Assembly: GCF_046097105.1 (NCBI RefSeq)
Contig: NZ_CP175562.1
Coordinates: 62,001-126,000 of the forward strand
Direction: 5' to 3'
Length of the DNA: 64,000 nt
Source: Natroniella sp046097105
GTDB lineage: Bacteria > Bacillota > Halanaerobiia > Halobacteroidales > Halobacteroidaceae
Below are positions 25,641 through 34,485 of the stretch, one piece after another (the first letter of the stretch is position 1; the number at the start of each line of letters is the position of its first letter). A model generated the notes under the pieces. The model did no database searches. It saw only the letters and a program-made list of their open reading frames with translations, and was not told where the DNA came from. The position numbers and the translations under genes are program-made.

Positions 25641-26090
25641 GTGACAAAAGCTGCTGATATTATGACAGAAGATGTAATTGTTGTTTCTCCGCAGATGACG
25701 ATTAAGGAGGTTTCTAAGCTATTTACTGAAGAAGGAATAAGTGGTGCTCCAGTAATAGAAGGTGATCAATTAATAGGAATAGTAAGTGGTGGAGATTTAA
25801 TAGTTAAAAATGAAAGGGTTAAATTTCCAAACTATCTTTATTTTTTAGATAGTGTCTTCTATTTAGATAGTTTCAAAGAGTTTGAAGATGATTTCAAAAA
25901 GATTGTAAAGATGAAGATTGAAGATGTGATGACTACTGATATTATTACAGTTGAGCCTGATGATAGCCTTGAAACAGTAGCTAATTTATTTGTTGATAGA
26001 GGGATTAAAAGAGTGCCTGTCATTAAAGGGGAGCAACTTGTTGGAATTATTACTAGAGCAGATCTTATTCGTTATCTGAGCCAGGACTGA
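25641..26090 (+). CDS. two-CBS-domain protein
   Basis: A 149-residue protein built of two CBS domains, residues about 1-60 and 85-149, each with the ITVEPDDSLETVANLF / V(I)...IVSGGDLI-type pattern. A linker rich in Phe and Tyr joins them. Such stand-alone Bateman modules bind adenosine nucleotides and act as energy sensors; the target here is unknown. GTG start after AAGGAGGAG, one base after the nnr stop, so it is part of the acpS-nnr operon. DVMTTDIITV and RAD...YL motifs are as in YrkA/AcuB-type proteins. Confidence 0.88.
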   Translation: MTKAADIMTEDVIVVSPQMTIKEVSKLFTEEGISGAPVIEGDQLIGIVSGGDLIVKNERVKFPNYLYFLDSVFYLDSFKEFEDDFKKIVKMKIEDVMTTDIITVEPDDSLETVANLFVDRGIKRVPVIKGEQLVGIITRADLIRYLSQD

Positions 26091-26181
26091 TAGAGTTATC
26101 TTATTGATTACAGATATAAACTTACAAACTAGATTATCTGCTTTTGACGAATTAAATTTATTTTGATATACTCTATTAATG

Positions 26182-26211
26182 AAATTGCACCCTGCATAGG
26201 GTGTAATTTTT
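26182..26211 (+). terminator. terminator after the CBS gene
   Basis: AAATTGCACCCT (26182-26193) pairs with AGGGTGTAATTT (26198-26209), twelve pairs including one G-U, over a GCAT loop and followed by T residues. It ends about 20 bases before the helicase start, so it could also attenuate that gene. Its presence argues against the longer helicase reading frame that begins at 26163. Confidence 0.75.
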
Positions 26212-26231
26212 CGATTGAAGGAGGCGATAGA

Positions 26232-28472
26232 ATGGTTAATTTAATTGTTAATAATTTATCTAATCATATTGGTCCAGGAGATATTGTGGGTGCTTTTACT
26301 AATGAAGCTAATATTGATGGGGGGCAAATCGGTAAGATTGAATTTAAAGGTAATAATGCAATCGTTGAAATAGAAGATGAAGTAGCTGAGCATGTAATGA
26401 AGGTGATGAATAGAAATAAAATTGCTGGAGTTGCAGTTGGAGTAGAGATTGATAATAATTTTAAAGAAGAGCTAGAGGTAGTTGAAAATTATATTAATAA
26501 ATATAAACATTTAGTTCAGTTGGAAAGAAAAGAAGAAATGAAGTATCATGAAGCAGAGATTAAAAATTTATCAGGAAAAGAACGTGAAAAGAAGGGAAGG
26601 GCTTTCTTGAATTTACGTGGTCGAGATCAAGGCCAAGCCTTTGCTGGTAAATTTGTAGTTAAGTTTATGAAGCAACAGCAAGGAAAGTCATTACCAGATA
26701 ATGAAATTAATATTGGTGATCTAATAATGATTAGTAAAAATGAACCATTAAATCCTGATAATCCTACTGGAACTGTAATAGAAAAGACTAATTATTCAAT
26801 TATCGCTGTTTTTGACAATCAACCATCTGGTTTTGTATATAGTAAAAATCTTCGCTTAGATTTATATGTTAATGATATTACTTTTCAAAGGATGTTAGAT
26901 GCTTTAGGAAGATTGGAATCTGCTTCAGGAAGATTAAAAGAATTAAGAAGTAAATTATTGGGGATAGGTGAAATAGAGTTTGATAAAAAAGAGAAGGTTA
27001 AATTTAGTAATATGGCTTTAAACCAGTCACAAAAAGAAGCAGTTGAAATGGCTTTGGCTGCTAAAGATTTCTTTTTGATCCATGGACCACCAGGAACAGG
27101 AAAGACTGTGACTGCAATTGAGATTTTAGAACAAGCAGTTCAACGTCAAAGAAAGGTTTTGGCAACAGCTGATTCTAATACAGCAGTTGATAATTTAGTA
27201 GAAAGGTTAATTAAACGAGGGTTAAATATTCTTAGGATTGGTCATCCAGTTAGAGTAAATCCTATTTTAAGGCAACATACTTTAGATTATGTAATAGAGG
27301 GCCAACCAGAATATAAGAAGGCCGAACAGTTAAGAGAGCGAGCATATAAATTGCTAGAAGAACAAAAAGAGTGTACTCATCCGAGTGGACGCTGGAGAAG
27401 AGGGTTGAGCAATGAGCAGATTAAAAAGTTAGCTAATAAAGGGAAAAGTAGTAGGGGGGTTCCTAGTAATAAGATAAAAGAGATGGCTGACTGGTTAGAG
27501 TTACAAGATGAAATAGATCGATTATTTACTCAAATAGAGTGTTTAGAAGATGAGGCAATTAAAAGATTAATTAAGGAAGCTGATGTGATTTGTACAACTA
27601 ATTCAACTGCTGGTTCTGAAGTTTTAGCAGAAGAAAAGTTTGACTTATTAGTAATAGATGAAGCTACACAAGCAACTGAGCCTTCTGCGTTAATTCCATT
27701 AGTTAAGGCGGATAAGGTTATTTTAGCTGGGGATCATAAACAACTACCACCAACAATTCTAAATAAAGAAGCAGAAAAAAAAGGGCTTTCCAAGTCATTG
27801 TTTGAGAGGCTATTAGAAGTTCATAGCTTTGAAATCAGAGAGATGTTGAAGCTACAATATCGAATGAATCAACAAATAATGAATTTTATTAATCAAGAGT
27901 TTTATCAAGGAGAGTTGATTGCAGCAAATGAGGTTAAAGATTGGGATTTAACTGAGCTTGATTTTGAATTTTCACAAGGGAATTCACCAGCAGAGCGGGC
28001 TTTAAATTGTAAGGAGGCAATTGCTTTTTTTGATACAGCAGGGATGAGTGCTCCAGAATATTCTAGAAACAATTCTACTTCATTACAGAATCGGGTTGAA
28101 GCAGAATTATGTACAGAGATAGTTAACTATTCTATTAATGGTGGGATTGAACAAGAGCAAATAGCAGTAATTAGCCCTTATTATGACCAAGTTGATTTAA
28201 TTAAAAATTTACTTAAATTTGATCATGTTGAAGTCAATACTGTAGATGGTTTTCAAGGCAGAGAGAAAGAAGTGATTATTCTTTCTTTGGTTAGAAGTAA
28301 TTCTAAAGAGAACATTGGTTTTTTAAGGGATGTTAGACGGTTAAATGTGTCATTGTCACGAGCCAAAAAGAAATTGATTGTTGTCGGTGATTCTTCTACT
28401 ATTGGGGGAGATCAACTTTATTATCGTTTAATAAGTTATATTAAAGCAGCAGGCTATTACTATAATTTATAG
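26232..28472 (+). CDS. SF1 UPF1/IGHMBP2-like helicase with N-terminal DbpA-type RNA-binding domain
   Basis: 746 residues from the ATG after GGAGGCG. Residues about 1-75 (VNNLSNHIGPGDIVGAFTNEA... IGKIEFKGNNAIVEI) match the small RNA-binding domain normally at the C-terminus of DbpA/CsdA DEAD-box helicases. The rest is an SF1B helicase. Walker A GPPGTGKT is near residue 292 after a Q-type motif LNQSQKEAVEMAL, DEATQATEPSALIPL is motif II near 492, and GDHKQLPP and VNTVDGFQGREKEVIILSLVRSN are later motifs. The domain swap suggests an RNA or RNP target, perhaps ribosomal RNA, rather than DNA repair. It is a single-gene unit. Confidence 0.88.
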   Translation: MVNLIVNNLSNHIGPGDIVGAFTNEANIDGGQIGKIEFKGNNAIVEIEDEVAEHVMKVMNRNKIAGVAVGVEIDNNFKEELEVVENYINKYKHLVQLERKEEMKYHEAEIKNLSGKEREKKGRAFLNLRGRDQGQAFAGKFVVKFMKQQQGKSLPDNEINIGDLIMISKNEPLNPDNPTGTVIEKTNYSIIAVFDNQPSGFVYSKNLRLDLYVNDITFQRMLDALGRLESASGRLKELRSKLLGIGEIEFDKKEKVKFSNMALNQSQKEAVEMALAAKDFFLIHGPPGTGKTVTAIEILEQAVQRQRKVLATADSNTAVDNLVERLIKRGLNILRIGHPVRVNPILRQHTLDYVIEGQPEYKKAEQLRERAYKLLEEQKECTHPSGRWRRGLSNEQIKKLANKGKSSRGVPSNKIKEMADWLELQDEIDRLFTQIECLEDEAIKRLIKEADVICTTNSTAGSEVLAEEKFDLLVIDEATQATEPSALIPLVKADKVILAGDHKQLPPTILNKEAEKKGLSKSLFERLLEVHSFEIREMLKLQYRMNQQIMNFINQEFYQGELIAANEVKDWDLTELDFEFSQGNSPAERALNCKEAIAFFDTAGMSAPEYSRNNSTSLQNRVEAELCTEIVNYSINGGIEQEQIAVISPYYDQVDLIKNLLKFDHVEVNTVDGFQGREKEVIILSLVRSNSKENIGFLRDVRRLNVSLSRAKKKLIVVGDSSTIGGDQLYYRLISYIKAAGYYYNL

Positions 28473-28516
28473 ATGATAATTGGTATAAATTACTTTTTTG
28501 AAATCAGTTTATTTCA

Positions 28517-28546
28517 TTGACATGGATAATAAAAATAGTATATAAT
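28517..28546 (+). promoter_or_regulatory. promoter of the small antitoxin-tail gene
   Basis: TTGACA at 28517-28522 and TATAAT at 28541-28546 with an 18-base spacer, both boxes at consensus. The start point is about 35 bases before the small gene. Confidence 0.75.
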
Positions 28547-28585
28547 TAACTAGTAATCATCAATTGTTATGAGGTGATAAAGGCT

Positions 28586-28756
28586 ATGAATCAAGGGCAG
28601 TCTTTAAAAAAGAGTATTAATAATTATTACTTTGAAGAGAAAAAAGAATTAAAAGAGAAGTTGAAAAAAGGCTATTCTCAAATGGCAGAGTTGAATTTAG
28701 AATTGGCCCAAGAGAGCTTTCAAGCTGATAAGAACACATTACAGAATTTGTATTAA
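28586..28756 (+). CDS. 56-residue solo antitoxin-tail protein (EndoAI C-terminal-like)
   Basis: The C-terminal half, LKKGYSQMAELNLELAQESFQADKN, aligns with the tail of the EndoAI antitoxin encoded 330 bases downstream (MKEGYLKMAQLNIYLATESFLSENK). In the MazE/EndoAI family this tail binds and blocks the EndoA toxin. The N-terminal ribbon-helix-helix DNA-binding part is absent, replaced by a short charged helix. GAGGTG (28571-28576) fits the ATG at 28586. It has its own consensus promoter and terminator, so it is an intact unit and not a simple remnant. It may be a non-repressing antitoxin or decoy; function is inferred from the match only. Confidence 0.65.
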   Translation: MNQGQSLKKSINNYYFEEKKELKEKLKKGYSQMAELNLELAQESFQADKNTLQNLY

Positions 28757-28762
28757 TAAGTT

Positions 28763-28787
28763 AGAGACGTTAATAGCGTCTCTTTTA
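28763..28787 (+). terminator. terminator of the small antitoxin-tail gene
   Basis: GAGACG (28764-28769) and CGTCTC (28777-28782) with a 7-base loop and TTTTATT directly after. Confidence 0.8.
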
Positions 28788-28932
28788 TTCTATTTATTTT
28801 CTATGTATATTTTGAATAAAATTGCAGAAAATACTATATAGACTATAGGTTATTAAATGAACAGATTTTAAATTTGAAGCATAAAGATATAATGAATTAG
28901 ACTTCAGTTATAATAAAGTGGGGGTGTTTCTC

Positions 28933-29208
28933 TTGACTAATTTAAAAGAGGTCATAGTTAGCTTGCCTAATAACTTATTAAATGAGATTGATGGATTTAT
29001 TAATGAAGAATATCAAGATCGAAATGAATTTATAAGTGAAGCTATGGAAGTTTATATTGAACAGCTAAGAAAAAATAGATTCAGAAAGGAAATGAAGGAA
29101 GGCTATTTAAAGATGGCTCAACTGAACATTTACTTGGCTACCGAGAGCTTTTTATCAGAAAACAAAGCTTTCTTTAATTATGAGGCTAGATTAGCGGAGT
29201 GTGATTAA
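28933..29208 (+). CDS. ndoAI: EndoAI-type antitoxin
   Basis: The 91-residue antitoxin of the EndoA RNase. The N-terminal ribbon-helix-helix (LKEVIVSLPNNLLNEIDGFI...NEFISEAMEVYIEQL, residues about 4-50) dimerises and represses its own promoter. The C-terminal tail from about 58 wraps the toxin. The TTG start at 28933 is chosen because GGGGGTG at 28919-28925 is spaced correctly for it. The 3' end overlaps the toxin gene by 8 bases. It is a normal member of the pair found upstream of sigB or after alr in bacilli. Confidence 0.9.
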   Translation: MTNLKEVIVSLPNNLLNEIDGFINEEYQDRNEFISEAMEVYIEQLRKNRFRKEMKEGYLKMAQLNIYLATESFLSENKAFFNYEARLAECD

Positions 29209-29560
29209 AGTGGAAATAAAAAGAGGTGATATTTATTATGCCGACTTAAATCCTGTTGTTGGTTCTGAACAAGGGGGAGTAAGACCTGTTTTAGTGATTC
29301 AAAATGATATTGGCAATAAATATAGCCCTACGGTTATTATAGCAGCTATTACATCTCGAATAGATAAAGCGAAACTACCAACGCATGTAGAAATCGATTC
29401 TAATAAGTGTAACTTAGAACGGGATTCAGTAATTTTATTAGAACAGATTAGAACTATTGATAAGAAAAGGTTACAACGTCGTGTTACTTATCTTGATCAA
29501 AAGATAGTTAAAAAAGTTAATAAGGCATTAGAGATCAGTTTAGGGCTGGTTGATTTATAA
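29201..29560 (+). CDS. ndoA: EndoA (MazF/PemK-family) mRNA interferase toxin
   Basis: This sequence-specific endoribonuclease arrests growth when freed from its antitoxin. The 119 residues begin VEIKRGDIYYADLNPVVGSEQGGVRPVLV, the PemK/MazF fold with the catalytic Arg/Thr region (TSRIDKAKLPTHVEI). The end VILLEQIRTIDKKRLQRRVTYL is nearly that of Bacillus EndoA. In that enzyme the target is UACAU; the target here is expected to be similar but not proven. GTG start at 29201 within the antitoxin gene; an in-frame GTG at 29210 is an alternative. Confidence 0.94.
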   Translation: MIKVEIKRGDIYYADLNPVVGSEQGGVRPVLVIQNDIGNKYSPTVIIAAITSRIDKAKLPTHVEIDSNKCNLERDSVILLEQIRTIDKKRLQRRVTYLDQKIVKKVNKALEISLGLVDL

Positions 29561-29685
29561 TTAATGATACTTTTAGTTGAGTAATTTTAAGCTTAGCTAA
29601 GAGTATTTTTTTGTTATATTTATTATAAATAAGCATAACCTTAGTAAATTTGATCGAATAAAGGGAAATTAATTTTTGGGAGGTG

Positions 29686-30864
29686 ATGATTATAAAAGAA
29701 GTGATTGAGCAAATTGAGCTGATAGAAGAAGAGGTTATCCAGCTTAGAAGAGAATTTCATCAATATCCTGAGTTAGGGTTTAAGGAAGAGCGTACTTCAC
29801 AGCGGGTTATTGATTATTTATTAGAGTTAAATTTAGAAGTGGAGCGAACTACCAAAACTGGGGTAATAGGATTGTTAGATTCTGGCCCAGGGCCAACAAT
29901 TGCTCTAAGGGCTGATATGGATGCATTGCCGATCACAGAACAAACGAAAGTTAGTTATAAATCTAAGTTAGATGGTGTAATGCATGCTTGTGGACATGAT
30001 GGACATACCGCAATCTTGTTGGGGGTTGCTAAGGTGTTAAGCAAACTTCAAGATAAGGTTAAAGGTAAGATTAAATTTATTTTTCAACCTGCTGAAGAAG
30101 GGCCAGGAGGAGCTTTGCCTTTGATTGAAGCAGGGGTGTTAAATAAACCTCAAGTCGATAGTATTTTTGCTCTACATATTACTAATAAATTGCCAACTGG
30201 GGTAGTAGGTTTACAAAGGAAAGTTGTATCGGCAGCAGCTGATGAAATTGATTTAATAATTAAGGGTAAAAGTGGCCATGCATCTACTCCTCAAGATGGA
30301 GTAGATGCAATTGTAACTGCTAGCCAAGTAATTAATTCTTTACAGACGATCAATAGTAGAAAAGTTAGTCCTCATCAAAAAGTTGTAATTAATTTAGGAA
30401 CAATTAAAGGTGGTTATCGTAGAAATGTAATAGCTGATAAAGTTAAGATTACAGGAACTGTGCGAACAACAGCTCCTAAATTAAGAAAATCATTACCAGC
30501 TATGATTGAACAGATTGTTAGTGGGGTTACTGCTAGTCAAGGAGGAGAATATCAACTTAATTATCAAAAAGGCTATCCAGTCTTAATTAATTCTACTGAA
30601 TTAGTAAAGGATCTAGAGAATACGATTAAGCAAATTCCTTATTTAGAACAGTTAAAATTTTTAGAATTACCTTCAATGGGAGCAGAGGACTTTGCCTATT
30701 ATTTACAGCATGTACCTGGAGTGTTTTTTAGGTTAGGAGCAGCTGCTCCTAATTGCAGTTATTACCCAGCCCACCATCCTAAATTTAACTTTGATGAAGA
30801 TGCTCTTAAGATTGGGATGGCTCTTTTTATTTATATAACTTTGCAGAGAATAAAGGATAACTAG
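29686..30864 (+). CDS. M20-family amidohydrolase / peptidase
   Basis: A zinc hydrolase of the N-acyl-L-amino-acid amidohydrolase (hippurate hydrolase/IAA-amino acid hydrolase) group, about 392 residues. LRREFHQYPELGFKE is at the N-terminus, and the metal ligands lie in MHACGHDGHTA (near residue 100) and QPAEEGPGGA. A dimerisation domain follows, then LPSMGAEDFAYYL and the final His in AHHPKF. The substrate could be an acylated amino acid or a small peptide. The start is uncertain: GGGAGGTGAT spans 29678-29687, so the ATG at 29686 overlaps it, and ATT or ATA a few codons later would be better spaced. Confidence 0.85.
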   Translation: MIIKEVIEQIELIEEEVIQLRREFHQYPELGFKEERTSQRVIDYLLELNLEVERTTKTGVIGLLDSGPGPTIALRADMDALPITEQTKVSYKSKLDGVMHACGHDGHTAILLGVAKVLSKLQDKVKGKIKFIFQPAEEGPGGALPLIEAGVLNKPQVDSIFALHITNKLPTGVVGLQRKVVSAAADEIDLIIKGKSGHASTPQDGVDAIVTASQVINSLQTINSRKVSPHQKVVINLGTIKGGYRRNVIADKVKITGTVRTTAPKLRKSLPAMIEQIVSGVTASQGGEYQLNYQKGYPVLINSTELVKDLENTIKQIPYLEQLKFLELPSMGAEDFAYYLQHVPGVFFRLGAAAPNCSYYPAHHPKFNFDEDALKIGMALFIYITLQRIKDN

Positions 30865-30917
30865 ACAGCTTTATAGAATATAAAATTAAGTAGTTGGAAA
30901 GGAGGAATTTTAGAACT

Positions 30918-33242
30918 GTGAAAAAAATTATTGGAGTAATAGTTTTACTTATCTGTTTAACATCTAATCAAGTATTAGCAGCTGAAGAATCTGCGTCTAA
31001 TCTATTGGATGAAATTACAAAGCAAATAGATCAAATTGAAGATTTTAGAGGTACTATTGTTACTAGGATTTTTGAGGAGGATCAAAGTAAGGATTTTAGG
31101 GTTCAAATTATGCGGTCTAATACTAGATTAATGACCCAGCAGACCCAACAAGATGATATAACTGAATTAGAAAATATTAGACTATTAAATTCAATTCCTT
31201 GGGTTTATTTACCTCCTGATTATTCACTCATTAAGAATAGTCTTCCTTTAGAGGGGCAATTAGACTATGACCAACCACTAAAAAAATTAGAGTCATTATA
31301 TGAAATGGAGCTGTTAGGAGAAGCTATTTATGATGAACGGGAAGTTTACATAATTAACCTAAAAAACCCCTTTTCTGTTCAAAGGATATTTATCGATCAA
31401 GAGTGGAATACTATTCTAAGAATTGAAATCTTTAATGGAAGCAATATCAAAGTAGCTAATATTATTTATGACCATTTTGAGCAGTTTGAACTGAAGACTA
31501 CGAAGGCTTGGCTGCCAACTGAAATCAGGGTAGAGAATAATTATGGTGATAGCTTGTTAGAGATAATTTATCAAGGCTGGGAGGTTAATATTGGACTGAC
31601 TGATTTTGATTTTTCTGAAGGATTTCCTCCTGATTATCAAACCCAAATTGATCAGTTATATGATCAGTTAGAAGAGAATCCAGAAGATGACTCTTTATAC
31701 TTTAAGATTAGTAACTTATATTATAAAAGTGATTATTTAGATGAAACAATTGATCATTTACACCAGGCAATTGAGTTTAATGATCGGGTTAGATATCGTA
31801 AAAGGTTGGCTGAACTTTATCAAGAAACAAGAGATTACGAAGCGGCATTATCTGAGGTAAGAACTGCTTTACAAGCAGATTATGATAATGCTAGTTTGCA
31901 TTTTTTAGAAGGAGAAATTAGGTTGCAGTTAGGTGAAACTAACAGAGCACGCCGTTCATTAGAAAGAGCTGTAGAGCGAGATTCACAAAACGAGGTTTAC
32001 TTAGAGCGTTTATTTAGAATTTATTATAATTTGGCTGATCAAGATAATAATATGTTAACAAGAGCAAGAAGAATTGTAGAGGATTTAGTTAAATTAAATG
32101 ATAATAATAAAAATTATAAGATTTATTTAGGTGATATTTATCGTGAGAAAGGAAGATTAGCTGAAGCATTTGAGGTTTATAGCCAGGCTATTGAACTAGC
32201 TCCTTATGATACGTGGGGATATATTAAATTAGCTAGGCTATATAAAGAGGTGGAGCGGTATGAAAGAGCAGAAGAGTTATATCGTTATATTATATATTTA
32301 GAAGATACAATTGAAAACCATAAGCGCCTAGCTGATTTTTATTTTGAGCAAGGTAAATATAGATTGGCCTTACAGGAATATAAATTAATTAATGATAGAG
32401 TTACAGATGATTTAGATCTAGAAATGAAGTTAGCAGAAACTTATTTAGCAGTGGGTGATAAAGAAGCAGGAATAGAAATTTTTGAAGAGCTTTTGGCTGA
32501 TAAAAAAGAGGGGGCACTTTATATAGAGGTAGCTGAGATTATAAGTCGCTATCAATTAGATATTGCGATAAATCTTTATCGACAAGCCTTAGAGAATAAA
32601 GATTTATTAACTACTCAACAGCAGGAAGAAGTCTACAGTAAATTAGGTCATATTTATTTTGAGAGAGAAAAAAAGAGACAGTTTTCTCAAATTCAAGATC
32701 TTATAAATTTAGACTCACAAGCTAAAATTTATCGTCTGTTAGGAGAGTATAAGTTTAGAGCAGGAGAATTAAATCAAGCATTATCTTATTTTAAAGTAGC
32801 TAGTGAGCGTCAAAAAAGTATTAATAATCATTATAATTTGGCGGTTAGTTATTTATTAGTAGATCATTTTGAGCTGGCTAGGATAGAAGGAGAAAAATTA
32901 AAGGAATTAGATTCTTCTATGGGGAAAGAAATAATTAGATTGTCAGAGGATTTAATGGAATTAGAAGTTAAATATAAAGATAAGTATGTTCCAGGGAGGA
33001 TAAATCGAATTCAGGGTGATAGATTGCGACGGCAAGGTAAATTAAATGAAGCATTAATTAAGTATCAACAATCTATTTTAGAAAATCATGAATATAACTT
33101 ATCTTATTTTTATACCGGTTTAATCTATGCTGTACAAAATAATCACCTCAAATTAAGGTTAGCTAAAAGTGGTTTGGATCAAGAAGAAAAAGAATTAATA
33201 AAGGATTTAACTCTACTTTTACAGCAGGTTAATCAATTTTAA
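30918..33242 (+). CDS. exported protein: LolA-like domain followed by tetratricopeptide repeats
   Basis: 774 residues from GTG at 30918, preceded by AAAGGAGG. Signal peptide MKKIIGVIVLLICLTSNQVLA, cleavage before AEE. Residues about 25-240 are beta-rich with the opening LLDEITKQIDQIEDFRGTIVTRI and late FPPDYQ. This resembles the LolA/outer-membrane-lipoprotein-sorting superfamily used to hold lipids or lipoprotein tails. From about 250 to the end there are at least ten TPR-like units such as DYEAALSEVRTALQADYDNASLHFLEGEIRL. It is probably a cell-envelope scaffold that binds lipid at one end and partners through TPRs. The exact role is unknown. Confidence 0.7.
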   Translation: MKKIIGVIVLLICLTSNQVLAAEESASNLLDEITKQIDQIEDFRGTIVTRIFEEDQSKDFRVQIMRSNTRLMTQQTQQDDITELENIRLLNSIPWVYLPPDYSLIKNSLPLEGQLDYDQPLKKLESLYEMELLGEAIYDEREVYIINLKNPFSVQRIFIDQEWNTILRIEIFNGSNIKVANIIYDHFEQFELKTTKAWLPTEIRVENNYGDSLLEIIYQGWEVNIGLTDFDFSEGFPPDYQTQIDQLYDQLEENPEDDSLYFKISNLYYKSDYLDETIDHLHQAIEFNDRVRYRKRLAELYQETRDYEAALSEVRTALQADYDNASLHFLEGEIRLQLGETNRARRSLERAVERDSQNEVYLERLFRIYYNLADQDNNMLTRARRIVEDLVKLNDNNKNYKIYLGDIYREKGRLAEAFEVYSQAIELAPYDTWGYIKLARLYKEVERYERAEELYRYIIYLEDTIENHKRLADFYFEQGKYRLALQEYKLINDRVTDDLDLEMKLAETYLAVGDKEAGIEIFEELLADKKEGALYIEVAEIISRYQLDIAINLYRQALENKDLLTTQQQEEVYSKLGHIYFEREKKRQFSQIQDLINLDSQAKIYRLLGEYKFRAGELNQALSYFKVASERQKSINNHYNLAVSYLLVDHFELARIEGEKLKELDSSMGKEIIRLSEDLMELEVKYKDKYVPGRINRIQGDRLRRQGKLNEALIKYQQSILENHEYNLSYFYTGLIYAVQNNHLKLRLAKSGLDQEEKELIKDLTLLLQQVNQF

Positions 33243-33269
33243 ACTTATTAGTGGTGGAGGAATTAGATA

Positions 33270-34436
33270 ATGTTAGCAATTAAGAATGGTCGTATTTTAA
33301 CCATAGCCAATAGAATTATTGAGCAAGGAACAGTCCTAGTTGAGTCAGGGAAGATTGTTGAAGTTGGATCTGAAGTTGAAATTTCAGTTGATGCTGATAT
33401 AATTGATGTTGAGGGTAAGGTTGTGATGCCTGGATTAATTGATGCTCATACCCATTTAGGTATTTGGGAGGAAGGGATTGGAGAGTCAGGAGCAGATGGC
33501 AATGAAAAGTCTGCTCCTTTAACCCCTCAATTAAGAGCAATTGATGCAGTTAACCCCTTTGACCAAGCTTTTGAAGATGCTTTAAAGGCTGGGGTTACAA
33601 CTGTTGGAACAGGGCCAGGTAGCAGTAATGTCTTAAATGGAGAGAGTATTGCTTTAAAGACTTATGGTCATGTTGTAGATGAGATGGTAGTTAAAGATCC
33701 AGTAGGAGCTAAGGCAGCTTTTGGAGAAAACCCTAAGGTTGTCTTTGGAAAGCAAGAAAAGGCTCCTTATACTAGGATGGCAATTGCTGCTTTATTGCGA
33801 GAAGCATTATTAAATGCTGATAATTACTTGAAGCAAGAGCATCCAGAGTATAATATTAAACATGAAGCAGTAGCAAAAATACTTAGGAAAGAAGTTCCAC
33901 TTAAAGCTCATGCCCATAGAGCAGATGATATTATGACTGCTTTGCGAATAGCTAAAGAATTTAATTTAGATTTAACGATTGAACATGGTACAGAATCTCA
34001 TAAAATAGCTGGTTATTTAGCTCAGCAGGGAGTGCCGGTTGTTTTTGGCCCTACTATGGTTTCACGTTCCAAGGTTGAATTAAAAGAAAGAGATTTTTCA
34101 ACAGCTAAAGTATTAGTAGAAGCTGGAGTTAAATTAGCGATTATGACTGATCATCCAGTAATTCCAATTCAGTATTTATCTATCTGTGCAGGGTTAGCTG
34201 TTAAAGCAGGATTGGATTGGCAAGAAGCTTTACGAGCAATTACAATCAATCCAGCGCAAATTTTAGGGATTTCTGATCGAGTTGGGAGCATAGAGTCAGG
34301 AAAAGATGCTGATTTAATTGTTTTATCTGGTAATCCTCTGGCTTTGGAGAGCAGAGTTGAAAAGGTCTTGATTAATGGTTCATTAGTTGTTGATAATGGC
34401 AAAACAATTAATACTAACAAAGAATTAACTGATTAG
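33270..34436 (+). CDS. amidohydrolase, imidazolonepropionase-related
   Basis: A 388-residue metal-dependent hydrolase of the amidohydrolase superfamily. The metal pair HTH is in GLIDAHTHLGIWEEG near residue 60, further ligands are HAHRADDI near 215 and EHGTESHK near 240, and the last aspartate is in MTDHPVIP near 293. The GKDADLIVL...V.KVLINGSLV C-terminal strand is family-typical. It belongs to the imidazolonepropionase-like group whose substrates are varied cyclic amides, so the reaction is not assigned. It follows the TPR gene by 27 bases with GGTGGAGG before the ATG. Confidence 0.85.
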   Translation: MLAIKNGRILTIANRIIEQGTVLVESGKIVEVGSEVEISVDADIIDVEGKVVMPGLIDAHTHLGIWEEGIGESGADGNEKSAPLTPQLRAIDAVNPFDQAFEDALKAGVTTVGTGPGSSNVLNGESIALKTYGHVVDEMVVKDPVGAKAAFGENPKVVFGKQEKAPYTRMAIAALLREALLNADNYLKQEHPEYNIKHEAVAKILRKEVPLKAHAHRADDIMTALRIAKEFNLDLTIEHGTESHKIAGYLAQQGVPVVFGPTMVSRSKVELKERDFSTAKVLVEAGVKLAIMTDHPVIPIQYLSICAGLAVKAGLDWQEALRAITINPAQILGISDRVGSIESGKDADLIVLSGNPLALESRVEKVLINGSLVVDNGKTINTNKELTD

Positions 34437-34485
34437 CTAAGGGTTATTAACTAATAATAATGAAATTGAGAGGTGGAATCTAACA

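Noticed and set aside
28586..28756. The small antitoxin-tail gene as a simple pseudogene fragment
   Set aside because: It has an intact promoter, ribosome site and terminator of its own, which a random fragment would not be expected to keep.
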